DNA of 64,000 nucleotides from Diprion similis (GCF_021155765.1 NC_060110.1:17940001-18004000), one strand, 5' to 3'; positions 24,700 through 46,108 are shown, counted from the first letter of the stretch. The notes: generated by a model not told the origin, from the sequence alone. Numbers and translations: made by a program.

Positions 24700-25145
24700 G
24701 GATGTTCTTCTGCTGTAAATGTTATCAAAATATCTGATTACGGAACTGCTTGCACTGCATAGAGTACTGTGTGGCTGACATTCTTCTTAGATCACGATTA
24801 ACTCGTGAAATAATGATCGAATGATTCATAACAATATTATGTTACTCTTTTGTTATACTTATTGTTAGTTCAATTTGTCAGGTTATAATTTCAGATGAAT
24901 GTTAAGATTGAAAAACTTAATAAAATAAGAAACAAAATGGGAATACATCAATTATTCCACAAAAGTACAAAAATTACTAACATAATTTTATTGATACAAC
25001 AAATTAACATTCTTATATCTTAAATACCATTAGTAGGTAAATAATCTCTCGTTGTTACCTTGGAATGATATATTTCAAATCTCTGTTTATTTTAAAATAT
25101 GACTGCATGGGAGCGAGTTACTCTGTACCAACTTGTAGTACGTCA
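24700..25145. repeat. Segmental duplication, unit B (UQCRH 3' remnant plus ANKFY1 3' end)
   Basis: Second copy of unit A. The left part resembles the last UQCRH codons and 3' UTR but has no open frame, so it is a dead gene fragment. The right part is the genuine ANKFY1 3' UTR and last codons (stop at 25118-25120). Overall similarity is moderate with many small indels, which implies an old event. Confidence 0.75.
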
Positions 25146-28100
25146 AAACACACACCACAAACTCGCACTGGTTTGTTCAATCCAAATTTCAATATCGGTA
25201 CATCCTGACCAGAGCATTTGCTACACAAAATCCGTCCACAATGACGACTAAAAAATGAAAAATGATATGGAAACAAATATTGTTGCACTATTTTTGAAGG
25301 ATGAATGCTTTTTTAACCAATCCGGAAAAATTCTTTATTTGTATTAAAAATGAAGCCAGAATTTAATGAAAACTTACCAGTGATGTTTTCGCATTGTAAG
25401 ACCGAACTTGGTGCCACATTCCAAACACATGTCTTTTTCAGCCCATGGTGCCTCTTGAGTTAGTGAATCAAGTAATCTGTACAAAAGTTGCTTTGTCGCA
25501 ACTTGGTAATTGAATATCGTGATCCCTTCCTTATTCATTGAGCCCATACACGCTCCAGCCTTTACTAAAGTCCGGCATAAATTTCCATTTCCCTTCATGT
25601 ACGCTATTAGCAATGGTGTATTTCCATCCAAGTCTAAAATTTAGTCATAAATTTTAATAATTTATTATATGCATTGGTCGTGAACATAAAAGGAAGTTAA
25701 TATTTTACGTGTCTGTATAACCATATTTAAATACTACAAATGTAGTTTGATATTCGAATGTACATACATACTGGGTCACAACTTACCGGGTTTGTTCAGT
25801 GGATACTTGGGCATGCATTCCAAAAACAACTCACAAATAGTGGCTGCATTGTCACGCCCGTATCTAGCTAACTCATGCAGAGGATTTCTTCCCTTCAGAT
25901 TAATTGTTTCAGCATCGAGAGAACATTCTGTTAAAAGAGATCTGACCACAGCAACGTGGCCCTCTCTTACAGCAACATGCAATGCATTGTCTCCGTCAGC
26001 ATTTATGGCATCAAAGTTAATATTATTCTGTGAAAAATAGAAATTTATTTGATTATTATAACGCCCAAGAAACAATTGATGTACTTTCATGGAACGGGTG
26101 TGATTTTTAACATTATATTCACCTGTAATAAAGCTGAAATAACTGGTGCATGGCCAGTACGAGCAGCAGCGTGCAATGCTGTGTTTCTATGCGCATCAGT
26201 ATCATCTATCCGAGCACCAGCCAAAACCAAACTCCGCACTAACATCTCATTTCCGGATTCAGCAGCTAGATGAAGAGGCGGAGTTTGCGTCATGTCCTGA
26301 ACTCGAGAGTTCACATCGACCTGAAAAGTAGGACGCAGGAATTCATATATAATCCAAATTTTTCTCAGGATCTAAGAATTCAAGTCCAAAAAGTTTTTCT
26401 TCTTTCCATTGAAAATTAAATAAAATATTAGCTCACCTGTATAGATAGAAGGAACAGCACACTTTCTAAATCGTTCTGCTGTATGGCTTTGTGTAGGAAA
26501 TTTCTTCCTTTGTTATCGACTTGTTCTGCAGCCGTAGGAAGTCTTTCTAAAATGACTTGGGCAGCTTTGTGATTACGGACTGTAAGTGCTGTTGCGAATG
26601 GGGTCAAGCCCCGTTTATCCCTCAGAGATAAATCTATTTGAGGATGGCACAACAGAAGGCAAATAATTTGTGCATGGTGGTTCTGGATGGCCACATGCAC
26701 TGGCGTTTTTTCATCTGCATCACGTGAATTCACGTTGGCACCATGCTCAACAAGAGTTTGAACAACTTGTTCAAGACCCCATTGACAGCAGAGATGCAAT
26801 GGTGAACAATTATCTTTCGACTCTTCCCCTCCTCCATCTTTGCCAGGACGTCGAGGTGAGTTCAAATCGCAGCCGCTGTAAGCGTATTTTGTAAGCTATA
26901 TTTATTTTCAAAATCATTAAATTTGCCATCAAGCTTTTCATTTGCAAGATAAGAGGGGAGTAGATATTTTCAACCCACGTACCTTCTTATCAAGAACTGC
27001 GCAATAGTTTCCTTGTTTTCATCAATGGCCCTATGCAGCAGAGTCTGTAGACATCCCTCCGGTCCTGGACCCCAACAGTCAGTATCAGCCCCATGAGCTA
27101 CTAAAACGGATGCCGTGTCTTCCTGTTGGGAATCAAGTGCATCCCACAGTGGGGATCCTATTGAGGTATCAACTCCTCTACGACAAAGGGCTTCAACTAC
27201 TTCACCCAATCGGCAATGGACGCATAGTTGAAGGGGTGTCTCACCATCGCGAGTTCTGAAATGAAATCTTTAGGTAAGAGCAAAGCTTTCAAGAGCGAGC
27301 GAAGAAAAGGTTGTATGAGTTACTTGATGTTCATATCAGCGCCATTTTCCAATAAAAATATTGCTGTTGCAGAGTCCTCCTTCAGAATAGCTTGATGCAA
27401 AAGTGTCAATCCCTTTTCATTAACCTGGTTGATATCTGCACCAGCTTTGATAAGTGCAGCAACGATTTCTCTCCCCTTTTTCAACGGAGTTTTGATTGCT
27501 AGACTCAAAGGTGTCTCACCCTCTCCATCTTTTAAATTTAATTGAAAATTCGCTTGCTCGGCTTCCAACAGTGCCATCAAAACGCCGTGATGTTGTTTGG
27601 ATATTGCTAAATGTATCGGTGCATCCCCATGCAATAGAGTCACTACATCTGTTGGCATGTTTCTTTTAACCAATGCACGAGTAAGATTTTCTAGTCCAGC
27701 TTTACAGGCTTCGTGTAATATTGTGTACCCTTCAGAATTTTGAACAGACAAATTTTTTATAGGATATTCTATTAAAAATAATGCTGCATCCTCCTTTCCT
27801 TCTCGAGCTAAAATGTGCAGGAGCGTATCTTTAGTTGTTGTGTAAACTGGATTCGGTACTGCTCCTTTGCTTAAAAGTTTTTCGGCATATGATTTCAGGA
27901 GATTTTCTGTATTAAGTGAGAACGATAATGCTGTATGGCCTTCATTCGTTAACACATCCAAATTTATTCCTGGGGTATTAATCAGAAGATCAAAGAGAGC
28001 CTCGTTTTCTTCTGCGATGCTGCTGTGTAATGCTGTCCTGTCACAATAAAATGGATAAATTATGTTCTGCTGGTAGTTACATACAAATTATTCAATCCCG

Positions 28101-31100
28101 GTGTGACTAAGAACATTTGGTTTAGTGAACATGAAATCAAATCGTACCATCCTTTGTGATCATGTAAATTAGGATTAATACCAGCTTGAATCAGTCTGAT
28201 AGCGACAGAGGTCATGTCTTGTGTTTTGTGCCCAGCTGTTAAATGAAGTGCTGTACATCCGACGTATTTTTCTAAGTCCTTCGCATGCTTTGCTTCCGGA
28301 ATTATACGTACAGGTTCGCATAATTTTTGAGTATTATTACTGATCTCAAGCTGTTCTATAATAAATTCAGCCGAATATGAATCCCCCTTCAAGATTGCTG
28401 ACTGAAGCAGAGTTAGTCCACTCGGATCTCTTGCTCCTAAATCTGCACGATGTTCAACTAAGGTTCGTGCCAAAGACGGTTGACGAGCTCGCAGTGCTAC
28501 TTCTAATGCTCTTTCTCCCTTGGAATCGACTGTATTTACTGCTGTGGGAAGCTGAGACATAAAATATTTTTATATCTTATTACAGTATTACAAATTTGAC
28601 GAAAAATAGAAAATGGCTGAAATAATAATGAAAATAATGAAACTTTGATAGTATGCTTTTCAATACTTTACACACTCTATCCCACGTAAAAGGACAAAAA
28701 AAATTGTCAGAGAGCAGCATAACAAATTGTAAAGCTGTATTATCGGGATTGCAAGATTCAAAAATGTACATTGTTTTTTTGTTAAAAATTCGCGTGTCTG
28801 ATGGCAAAAGGTAAATAAGGCAAAGGCAATAAGGTAAAGGCAAAATAAGCACAAATAATTTATTTTTATTTTTTAATATTTGGCTCAAGTATAAATCTAT
28901 TAATTAACGGTAGAAGGTCGAACATATTGGTAGTTACGACTGTAGTTCTTGGAAAAATGCATGAATTTTTTTAAAATTTCCCTTACAATATTCTGCTATT
29001 ATCTTCCGATTTATCTTTAAATTATACTCATTATAATGGAAAGCAGTCGTATCCGACTGACATACGATCTTTTGCTACTGAATTTTCAAGTTCTCAATTT
29101 CAATCAAATGATACGTTACAAACATTTTTAAAGCGAATGAAGTAAAGAAACAAACGCCCTCTTGGCGTCAAAATCGTATTCTTAGTGTTTTTTCGTGATA
29201 TTATATCATTAGAAAAGCGTATTATGATATTCTGTATAATATCCTAAGGTATCATCAATGAAATTTTCGCTTCTTTCCAAATGGATTTCAATTGGAATTG
29301 ACCGTAATAGAAGCGACTGAATGCAAAAATGATTTTTCGATAATCTGCAACAGACACAACTGGAACAATTGGCCAGTAGAAGTAAAAAACATCTATTGTG
29401 GATGCTGGCAATTTTTGTAAACGGTAGACGTGTAGTCAATCCTAGGAAGGTCGCGGATATAAAGTGCTAGCCGAAAAATTCCGTAACAGATAGATTATTG
29501 TTTTCGCATTTGCATTATACCCGCGCGTCTACAATTAGCATGCCATCGTCTAATAGTTCGTGCATCTATGCATAATTATCGTCAATTTTCGTGATAGGAA
29601 ATTCCTTCGTCCAGTCAGCTCTACAAGGATTTCGACTTGTATGCGTCATAATCCCGTTAAATATCATCGGCGCGCACACCCAAAGAGAACGAGCGTGCGT
29701 CGTGGGGCAGCTATAGGCATAGATAAAAACGTTGGCGAGTGTGCGGGCGACGGAAAACGGACGTCAGAGTCGGCTATCGCCGTCGGTGGTCATCCACTAG
29801 CAGCTTCGTACGAACAACGGCGAAGTACGTTACGTGGCGGGCAAGAGGCACGATCACTAAGTGCCAGATAGGAAATATTACTAGTTCTGCCTGCGACTGC
29901 ATGAAAAACCTTCATGTTTTCCAACGGACAATATCGCGTCAAGCGTTAAAAACAGGTTGCGCGTATTGCCGACTAACTGGAATGCAGTCCCAGTGGGACT
30001 GACTCATCGGATTGAAACGTATGGCTAAAGCGCAAAAACGAAGGAAAAAAAAATTTAGAGGAAAATAGAGACGTATTGAAGAAGTGACCTTGAGAACCTA
30101 AATGTAGATGATTATGAAATTGTAAATAATAAATCAGATAATAAAAAAGAGAGAGTAGCTAGAGGGAGAGAGGGAAAGTTGCAGTTAAGCTTATATCTTA
30201 GTCAATTATTTATAAATATTGACACACATTACGTGTGGCATCCAAATGAAACTGTTCGGAAATTTTTAAACGGCACTTCTCATAGGATAAATATTATATG
30301 TTTGTACGATTTAATAAACATTTAAAACTAAATGACATTCACTAATCAATTATGTCGGTGCAGATAAAATATGTTCGCATATAGGAAACAACGTAATATA
30401 AAGAACTGAGATAAAAAGACAGGAAGCTCGTGCTAAGCGGTGTCAGAGTGGACGTCTCAGTCCGTAATCAGTACAAACTGTGCAGCGTTCGGAAGAAGAT
30501 AAAAATCTGTATATAACAATGAGGCTTGATTCTCAATAAACTGTGATATTTGATCAACATATAATTATATGTTGATAGAAAAATAATTGTTAAATAATCT
30601 AATAGTTGAAGTGTTTGTAAAATCATTGTTGGACGTGGTGTAAATAAATTCTATTCACGTGTAAGTCCATATTCGTGCAAGATATTATAACGATAAGTAC
30701 TTCTACCGAAGCGTGAGTCACAACTATAAGATGCAGGAAATACTGAAAGTTCTGCTAATGTTTTCACGTACGTAAGCATCAAATACTTATTTATGTGCTA
30801 CTGGCAGGCTTTAAATGATCAATTTGATGGCTTGAAATTTTCTTGAAAAATACTAATTGCCGTTTTAACAATATTATACTTGTATTTTATCAAAGCTGTG
30901 TCAAGTGGTAGTGCAGGCATTAATTATCCCCTACAAGATTTTTTTTATACTTTCAGATCTCATTATTATCACGAATTCGGAAGGCATCTTGTGCTACAGA
31001 TGCACTCCAACAAGAGAATATAATGGAGCGGGGTCTCTCCCGTGCGCTGAATTTGACTGGAGTGAACGGTTCGAAGTTAAATGTCCAAAGTCCACTTTAT

Positions 31101-34019
31101 GTATGAAAATATCAAGCACCACACCTTTTGGGCAAAAAGGTAATTATGATTTGGGTTAAAGAGATGAAAGTTAAACATATTTATACAAAGATTTTTAACA
31201 AATTTTTTACAAAAGAGATGAGTTACTTTTCAAAAACTCATAGCAGACTAATACTTTTGCAGAACAAATTATATAATAACTCCTGGAATAATGAAGATTT
31301 TTCAAATGCATTTGGCATAAGTGTGACAGTCTTTTAGCAGCGAACCTTGTTGAGTCAAGATTTCATTTTTGTCTCTTTAAACAAAAAGAAACTATGAAAT
31401 AGACGTAAATAGGTTTAAAAGATAATCGTGATTCTCATTGAACATCTTATGAACGTTGTTTTGAAATTTTATAATCAAAGATTTTGCGTTTTTCAGAAGT
31501 TACAATCGTTGAGAGGAATTGTGCTCCACAGAAACTATCTGTATATAATTACAACCAGAATAAGTCAAAATGGGACCATGAAGAAAAAATAATTCGCTCC
31601 GCGTACACCGAAAGCTGTGAAACTTACAATGATGATACAACTCCAAAAGAATACTGTTACTGTGGATTGCATTTATGCAATGGATCTGATTCTAATAGTA
31701 AAATTTTCTGTTCCTATATCATTTTGCACATAGCAGGATTAATGCTATGCATTTGGGCAAATTTTCACATCTAACAAAAGATGAATTAAGAAGAATCTAG
31801 TCTGAAAATCATTATTAAGATTCATTGCTTGAACTCGGATATTATTCTTATCATAACTTTCAAACCCTATTTTCTACTTCAATTATTACGAAAAATGTTC
31901 TGTGCATAATTTCTCATATGGGGTGACTATAAACAAATTCTAAGTATTGTTACAATATCTGGATATTACCTAAAAGTCGAACACTTATGTGTAATGCAAG
32001 ATTTTCAATTGCACAATTTCTTAGAAAATGTTCATTACATTGATCCTGTTATGATGAACAACTGAACAAACTTGTATGTAAGTCTTGTATAAAAGTAATT
32101 ATTCAAATATAATAAATATTTTCTTACCTCTGAATCGTGTTCCACCAAGAACAAAAAGACAACATCTTCTCGAACCAATCGCACAGCTGAATGCAGCGGA
32201 AACTTGCTTTTAGCCTTCAATAATTTATACAGCAATGCTCCTGGCATCTCTTTGAAGTCTTCTCCAGTTAAATCATCCTGCATTTAAAAGGTAACGTTTG
32301 AAAACACAAAACCACAGGGTCTCAGAACTATGGTAAGCGAAATATTTATAGTTTGTTGAAGTGTTGAAGTGTAAAACAAAGCATAGGATTTGTGAGATGT
32401 TGCAATTTTAGATGATGCGGTAAGAGCGAAATGATTGTCCGAGGTACTGAGTATTGTGCAACAACTTTTCCTCAAAAATTTATAAAAAATGCTGTATCAA
32501 ATTTAAAATCACATTTGTTTTGAATAATGAAGGCAAATCACGTTCAGTTTTACAAATCCTGATGTTCTTTTGATTATACATTGAAAAACTAGTAACTACG
32601 GAAATAAGACTGTGCTATGAAAATATTTCCTTAAGGTGTGCTAGTCATTGTAAGATATCTGCATATGGGTGCATCCCTTTGAAGAGTACAGATTTTTCAA
32701 TTCAGTGAATACCTCAGTACCACAGATCTCATTCTTCAGGTATAGCATATTATCTTCATCTATAATAAAAACTCACCCAATGTACAGATATTAATGAACT
32801 GCAGTGATCTCTTAATGCTATCGTTCCTAACTCTTCAGCAGCTGTATACAAATGAACGCAATCACGAAGACTGACGGTTCCAATTAGATTTTTTTCGCAC
32901 TGATCGACCAATTCCAATAACTGAAATCTTGATGCAGCTTTCATTAGTTCTAGAGTTAAATTTCTTTTTTCCGTTACACCAGTGTAAACCCATTTTAGTA
33001 GTACGGTTCCTACTTTCTCATCTAAATTACTCCAATCTGAAAACATATATGTATTTATTTCAAAACTCACTTAAACTTCAAATGTAAAAGTGGATATCCA
33101 ATCTCTGTGCAGAAAATCGATAAATCAACGTATACACATGACACAGATTGCATTGGGTCAAACTATGATGTTATGACTACACTTCTATAGGATCTTCAAC
33201 AAGATATGTACTTGTACTTCTGGAGTGATAGATGTATTGGATACACGATTGTATAATGATTTTTGTAATTCATTAATCCTTTTTGTAAGCCCAGATTTAA
33301 CTGTCCATTGCAGATGTAATTTATGAAACTAATACATCTGTTATTACTGAAGTACGCACCAAGAATGCAGGTAGTGCCCAAAGCTGATTCATTCCAAAAG
33401 TCGCTCCGTGCTGCCAATACGAATTTGTGAGCTGGTATTTGTTGATTTGCTAGATTTATTGTGATATCACTGAAAAGCAAAAAAATGTGATGAATTAGTA
33501 CGGTTTGGAAATTCAAAAAGCTTCGTGAGAATTATTCAATTTCACAGCACATAAATTTTGTTACGTGATTAAGGAACGCGTTTTCATTAATTTTCAAATG
33601 GAAGCTACGACTATACACAGCCAAATGTATAAGGAATAAACAATTTATATATTTTGTACATCTTGAGTTTCAGAATTTACTTAAAAACTTATAAAATCCG
33701 ATACGTACGCTCGGAATTATATTTTAACGAACAGTGTTGAATCTTTACCTATGACGCTGTTGCCCATAAAGTGATGCGACAGTTGTCAAAATCCTACTAA
33801 CAAATGAAGATTCTTCACTGCCAGCTGTAGCGTTTTTGTAGTCTTGTTGAAGTTTGAGATGCGCAGCATTCAATTTGACGTACTGTTCTCGGAGTAGAGC
33901 TAAATGTTGTTGCCACTTCTGGGATTCTGTAGAGTCCCCTGTAATAAATTTGTAACACCCATCTAATTGTTGAAAATAATTCGATTATGAATTTGATAAC
34001 GTACGTCTAACTTACCCAT
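25118..34019 (-). CDS. ANKFY1: Rabankyrin-5 (ankyrin repeat and FYVE domain-containing protein 1)
   Basis: Rab5 effector on early endosomes and macropinosomes. Thirteen coding exons: 34016-34019, 33749-33938, 33360-33469, 32777-33036, 32128-32277, 28148-28551, 27324-28037, 26983-27255, 26437-26875, 26123-26320, 25787-26027, 25378-25633, 25118-25247. They give 1122 residues, close to the vertebrate length, and all phases agree. Parts in order: an N-terminal coiled coil, a BTB domain (DITINLANQQIPAHKFVLAA, about residues 66-160), a BACK-like helical region, about 20 ankyrin repeats, and a C-terminal FYVE zinc finger. The finger's RKHHCRHCGR motif, which binds PI3P in the family, is split by the last intron. 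The first coding exon holds only ATG plus one base. The 3.6-kb intron 28552-32127 contains a plus-strand Ly6-like gene. Confidence 0.95.
29640..29870. other. GC/CpG-rich island inside an ANKFY1 intron
   Basis: Strikingly GC- and CpG-rich compared with its AT-rich surroundings (words such as gcgcgcac, ggcgagtgtgcgggcgacgg). It lies about 0.9-1.1 kb upstream of the nested plus-strand Ly6-like gene, so it may be a promoter or untranslated first exon for it. The open frame across it (29560-29871) resembles no known protein. Confidence 0.45.
30731..31774 (+). CDS. Ly6/uPAR-type three-finger protein, quiver/sleepless-like, GPI-anchored
   Basis: Secreted or membrane-tethered small cysteine-rich protein of the insect quiver (QVR)-like group. 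Exons: 30731-30767, 30957-31139, 31497-31774 (TAA), giving 165 residues with phases 1 and 1. Residues 1-20 form a signal peptide (MQEILKVLLMFSH then LIIITNSEG). The mature part starts with the typical CYRC. It has about ten cysteines (PCAEFD, VKCPKSTLCM, NCAPQK, SCETY) and closes with CYCGLHLCNGSDSNS, the family's CxC...CN ending. The final hydrophobic stretch (IILHIAGLMLCIWANF) is a likely GPI-attachment signal. Members tune ion channels or bind nicotinic receptors, but the exact role here is unknown. The gene lies wholly inside an ANKFY1 intron on the opposite strand. Confidence 0.85.
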
Positions 34020-35004
34020 GTTGTGAAACGTGATAACTCGCGGCAATAAAAATTATACAAGTTTTTAAAGAGACGCTGGATTTAGAAAAAAAAGAGAATC
34101 ATTCATGGCAGTTTTTTTGACAGTAGAGTAAGACTAGATTCTGGAAAACATTATACGACATTCAACACCCTTTCCGACACTAGGATGTCATAGACCTAGC
34201 ACTCATCGTTTATCGGCTGATCTTGAATTACATACGATATTTATAAACGACTTGTTAGGATTTTAATTCGGTGCAATTACGCCCCTTTAATCAAACACAT
34301 TTTCACTCTCTATTCACCGATTATAAATTGTTGTTAGCAAAGTAACAATACCAAAGTCCCTAGACTATTTTATGAAATGTGAAGTTCGGGCACGAGGAGC
34401 AGTCCAATATAATCTTTACAATTAGTGAGTAACTACAATTGACTAGCGACTGCTATTCTGCGCTGATTAGAGCCAAATCATGATAACATGTGAAATAAAT
34501 ATTAAAAAATGTTAGGGATGTGTCTGGATCGTCTGGATGTGTCTGAACTTCATTGGCGTAGAACCGGATTCACCGGAAGTGACGATCACTTTACCGCCAC
34601 CAGGCCGCCACAATGACGTCGCCAATCCACTTCGAGGCTTCCTTCCATTTCGTTTCCAGTCGTGAAACGTGCTTGTATTACATTTCGGCGTGTCCCACGT
34701 TTCGTGTCGTGAGAGACTTAAAAGTGAGTGAGTAATTTGGATGTATTTACTAATTGAACAATATTGCAAGAAATCGATTAACAGATTGTTATTCCATACG
34801 ACCAAATTCCTTTTATTGATAAATGCGCGTCATTCAGCGAGATGTTTCTGGATTCGTAACGACCTGCCGTGTGTTGTGTTGACACGCTAAAATAGCGGCT
34901 AACCAGTAACTGCAATTTTTGTCGTACTGTGAAAGCATCTTTCCTAGTATCGACTTTGTCGATTACAATATCTCCTAAACGACTTAACAGCAACGTCGAG
35001 ATTG
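34020..35004. other. Divergent promoter region between ANKFY1 and RpLP2
   Basis: No coding sequence. A pyrimidine-rich word (CTTCCTTCCATTTCGTTTCC, about 34638-34657) followed by a donor-like AAAAGTGAGTGAG (about 34718-34730) may mark a TOP-type transcription start and untranslated first exon of RpLP2. This is inference. Confidence 0.4.
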
Positions 35005-35077
35005 CAAACATGATGATTTCACTCAACACCATCTTTCGCCTGAGTGGCTGTGATGATTACTTAAGAAACTGACGTAT
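35005..35077 (+). ncRNA. Box C/D snoRNA candidate 1 (28S rRNA 2'-O-methylation guide)
   Basis: All four boxes are present in order: C (ATGATGA, 35010-35016), D' (CTGA, 35040-35043), C' (GTGATGA, 35050-35056), D (CTGA, 35069-35072). Before D' stands CACCATCTTTCG, complementary over 12 bases to the conserved 28S rRNA sequence CGAAAGATGGTG. By the fifth-nucleotide rule the target is the middle A of CGAAAG, a site served by the U32/U51 class in vertebrates (from memory). The terminal stem is weak. It lies just upstream of the RpLP2 start, probably inside a 5' UTR intron; ribosomal protein introns commonly host snoRNAs. Confidence 0.75.
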
Positions 35078-35184
35078 TTATAAATTCGACGATTGCTGTT
35101 ACTTTTACTCCCGTCATTTAGGTGACATATTTATTGACATTAGAACCGTTTTCTGTGTAACAAATGAAAAATCACAATTTCAGA

Positions 35185-35948
35185 ATGCGTTACGTGGCCG
35201 CTTACCTTTTGGCTGTCCTGGGAGGCAAGGACTCGCCATCCCAAGGTGACATCGAAAAGATCTTGTCCTCCGTAGGAATTGAAGCTGATGCTGAAAAACT
35301 GAAGAAGGTCATTTCTGAGCTCAAAGGAAAGTCCATCGAGGATTTGATCACCGAAGGTATGTTTCAATTCATCGTATACAAGTCGAAGACTGTTATATTC
35401 ATTTGCTACAAATCTATGTCATTCCCGTGCTATAAATCACGGATGGTTTTAGACATATTGTTTAACGCTAGTTGTATTTTAATAAATATCGTTTGATAAA
35501 CCTGTTAATAATAAACACTTAAACTTTTGCAGGCCGCGGAAAGCTGTCTTCAATGCCTGTCGGAGGTGGTGCTGCTGCACCAGCTGCAGCGGCTGCAGCT
35601 GCACCTGCTGAAGAAAAGAAAGGTAAGTGAGCCGTGTGAGAAAAGAAATGTGGGCCTAATTCAGTTTTTTTCTAAATAATTTGCACAATTCAGTGCGTAT
35701 AATTGAAATTATTCCTGTCCTTCAGATAAGTCTGATATGATGTTAATCCATACCATCTTTCGACTGAGTCGTTGTGCTGTAACTTATATTTACTGAACTC
35801 TTATAGATTTTACCACTGTATCGATTTCTGTTTAATGAAATATTATTGAAAAATTTCCTTTATTGTCCCTGCAGAAGAGAAGAAGGCCGAGAAGAAGGAG
35901 GAATCCGAGTCTGAGGATGATGACATGGGATTCGGTCTTTTCGACTAG
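35185..35948 (+). CDS. RpLP2: 60S acidic ribosomal protein P2
   Basis: Stalk protein of the large ribosomal subunit that, with P0 and P1, recruits elongation factors. Exons: 35185-35356, 35533-35622, 35875-35948 (TAG), giving 111 residues. It starts MRYVAAYLLAVLGGKDSPSQ, has the P2-type dimerising helices, then an Ala-rich hinge (GGGAAAPAAAAAAAPAEE), and ends with the conserved acidic tail ESEDDDMGFGLFD. An in-frame ATG at 35164 was rejected as start because ttcag directly precedes the chosen one, marking a splice acceptor. AATAAA lies at 36091. Intron 2 carries a C/D snoRNA candidate. Confidence 0.97.
35726..35804 (+). ncRNA. Box C/D snoRNA candidate 2, paralogue of candidate 1
   Basis: Lies in RpLP2 intron 2 (35623-35874). 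C box ATGATGT (35737-35743), D' CTGA (35764-35767), a degenerate C' (TGTGCTG), D CTGA (35793-35796). A clean terminal stem pairs ATAAG (35726-35730) with CTTAT (35800-35804). The guide before D' is ACCATCTTTCG, the same element as candidate 1 with 11 bases of complementarity to 28S rRNA. The two share about 25 bases around D', so they are duplicates with a common target. Confidence 0.8.
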
Positions 35949-37411
35949 AAGCTCTACCATCAACGAAAACCGACAAGAATTTATTCTGCAGCAGCAGAGG
36001 CGTATATATGTACCGTCAAAGAGTATATATACAGAAGTACAAATATTACTATTATTTGTATATTTTATACACATGTGACTCCTGCTGGAGAATAAATGAT
36101 TTTAAGTTTTAATTTACTGCCAACAGTGAACTGTTTTAAGGTATTTAGCACCCACAGAATTTCAATTTTTTAGAAAACTCAGAGAATCCCGTTGAGATTT
36201 CTAAAATTTTTCGATTCCTCTCTCAATTTCATGTAATTCTTTCACTTGGGACTTGTTTCGGCTCCACTTGAAATATTTTGTTCGTCGTGTGTGGCAATTG
36301 TTTTACTTCACGACTTCATTGGCAGCAGCACCTTTGTGTGATGCGAACTTGGGCCTTATGGTTAGGCTTGACTAGGTCAGTTCGGACATCAACGGTTAGT
36401 TGGCAATTCATTCCTGTTTCCATTCACACAGTCCCCCTATTATTCCATTTTTGGGGACAGTCATTCGGAAAAAGTCCCCGTGTTTAAGCAGTATAGGTTT
36501 AACAACTCGCGAAAAAGTTCGTACTGTGTTCTGGAACCTGAAGTCTCAGAGAATTTCAAATCAACCAGCCACTGTACGTCCTGTACTTTGCATCTCATAC
36601 TACCGATCTTATCTACTGTCCAATAAAATACGAATTCGTCATCCATATGTTACCGGTACAGATGTAAATTTTTCACGGCGTCAGGTTCGTGGAATGAGCT
36701 CTGCTACGTACCGATAATTTTGGAAAGTACCTAGGTGCTAATCTTTGGTCCATCGCGTGCATCCGGGCGAAAGAGAAGGAGAAAATCGATAGGTTGGGTC
36801 GTAAATTAACTTTGTTTACAATTGTAATGTTTCATTGAGCTTCGGAGGCGATGAGGGACGTTGCACGAGCTGAGATTTGAATGTATGCCAAATCTTGGGG
36901 AGTATATCAATAAGATCCCAGAAACTCCTGAGGGCAGGGTGAACGAGTCACGGCGCGCCGTCGCGGCTTCATTCACAAGCCAAGAAGTAGGAGTCGGCGC
37001 ATCACAGGGCCGTGTAACGCTGATGTATTACTCCGCGTTGAATATCAGTCATCATTTCCGTGCAACAAACGGATATGACAGGGAATTGAATCTCCTTGTT
37101 TCATTTATGTACTAAGGGGAATTGTTGCCGACCTTTAAGCGAATTGTGTCGAGCGTTGTTAACGCTGGAAATATTACCAATCTCAAGAACTACTTTTTCA
37201 CATCGGTGGAAGTCCCCTCCGCCATGTTGGGTGTCAGCGGTCTGTGACGGCATTTGCGTCAGTCAATGCGTGCGGATGAGTTGATTATTGAGTGAATAAC
37301 CCACGAGAAACGTGAAATTTTGTGTACAAGTGATATCGAGGGCCGCACATCCGTACCAGGGACAAAATAGCGGTGAAAAATATTGTAGAAAGACCGTAAA
37401 TCTCCGCCAGA
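35949..37411. other. RpLP2 3' UTR, intergenic DNA and clathrin heavy chain promoter/5' UTR
   Basis: RpLP2 3' UTR to about 36115. The rest has no recognisable coding sequence. The 5' UTR of the clathrin gene should occupy the last few hundred bases before 37412. Confidence 0.55.

Positions 37412-46108
<8,697 letters not shown>

Noticed and set aside
29560-30002. Two overlapping plus-strand frames of about 87-103 codons
   Set aside because: Produced by GC-rich sequence lacking stops; Arg-rich, no known domain, no start context or splice support.
35357-35532. Possible third snoRNA in RpLP2 intron 1
   Set aside because: No C box and no convincing H/ACA hairpins were seen.
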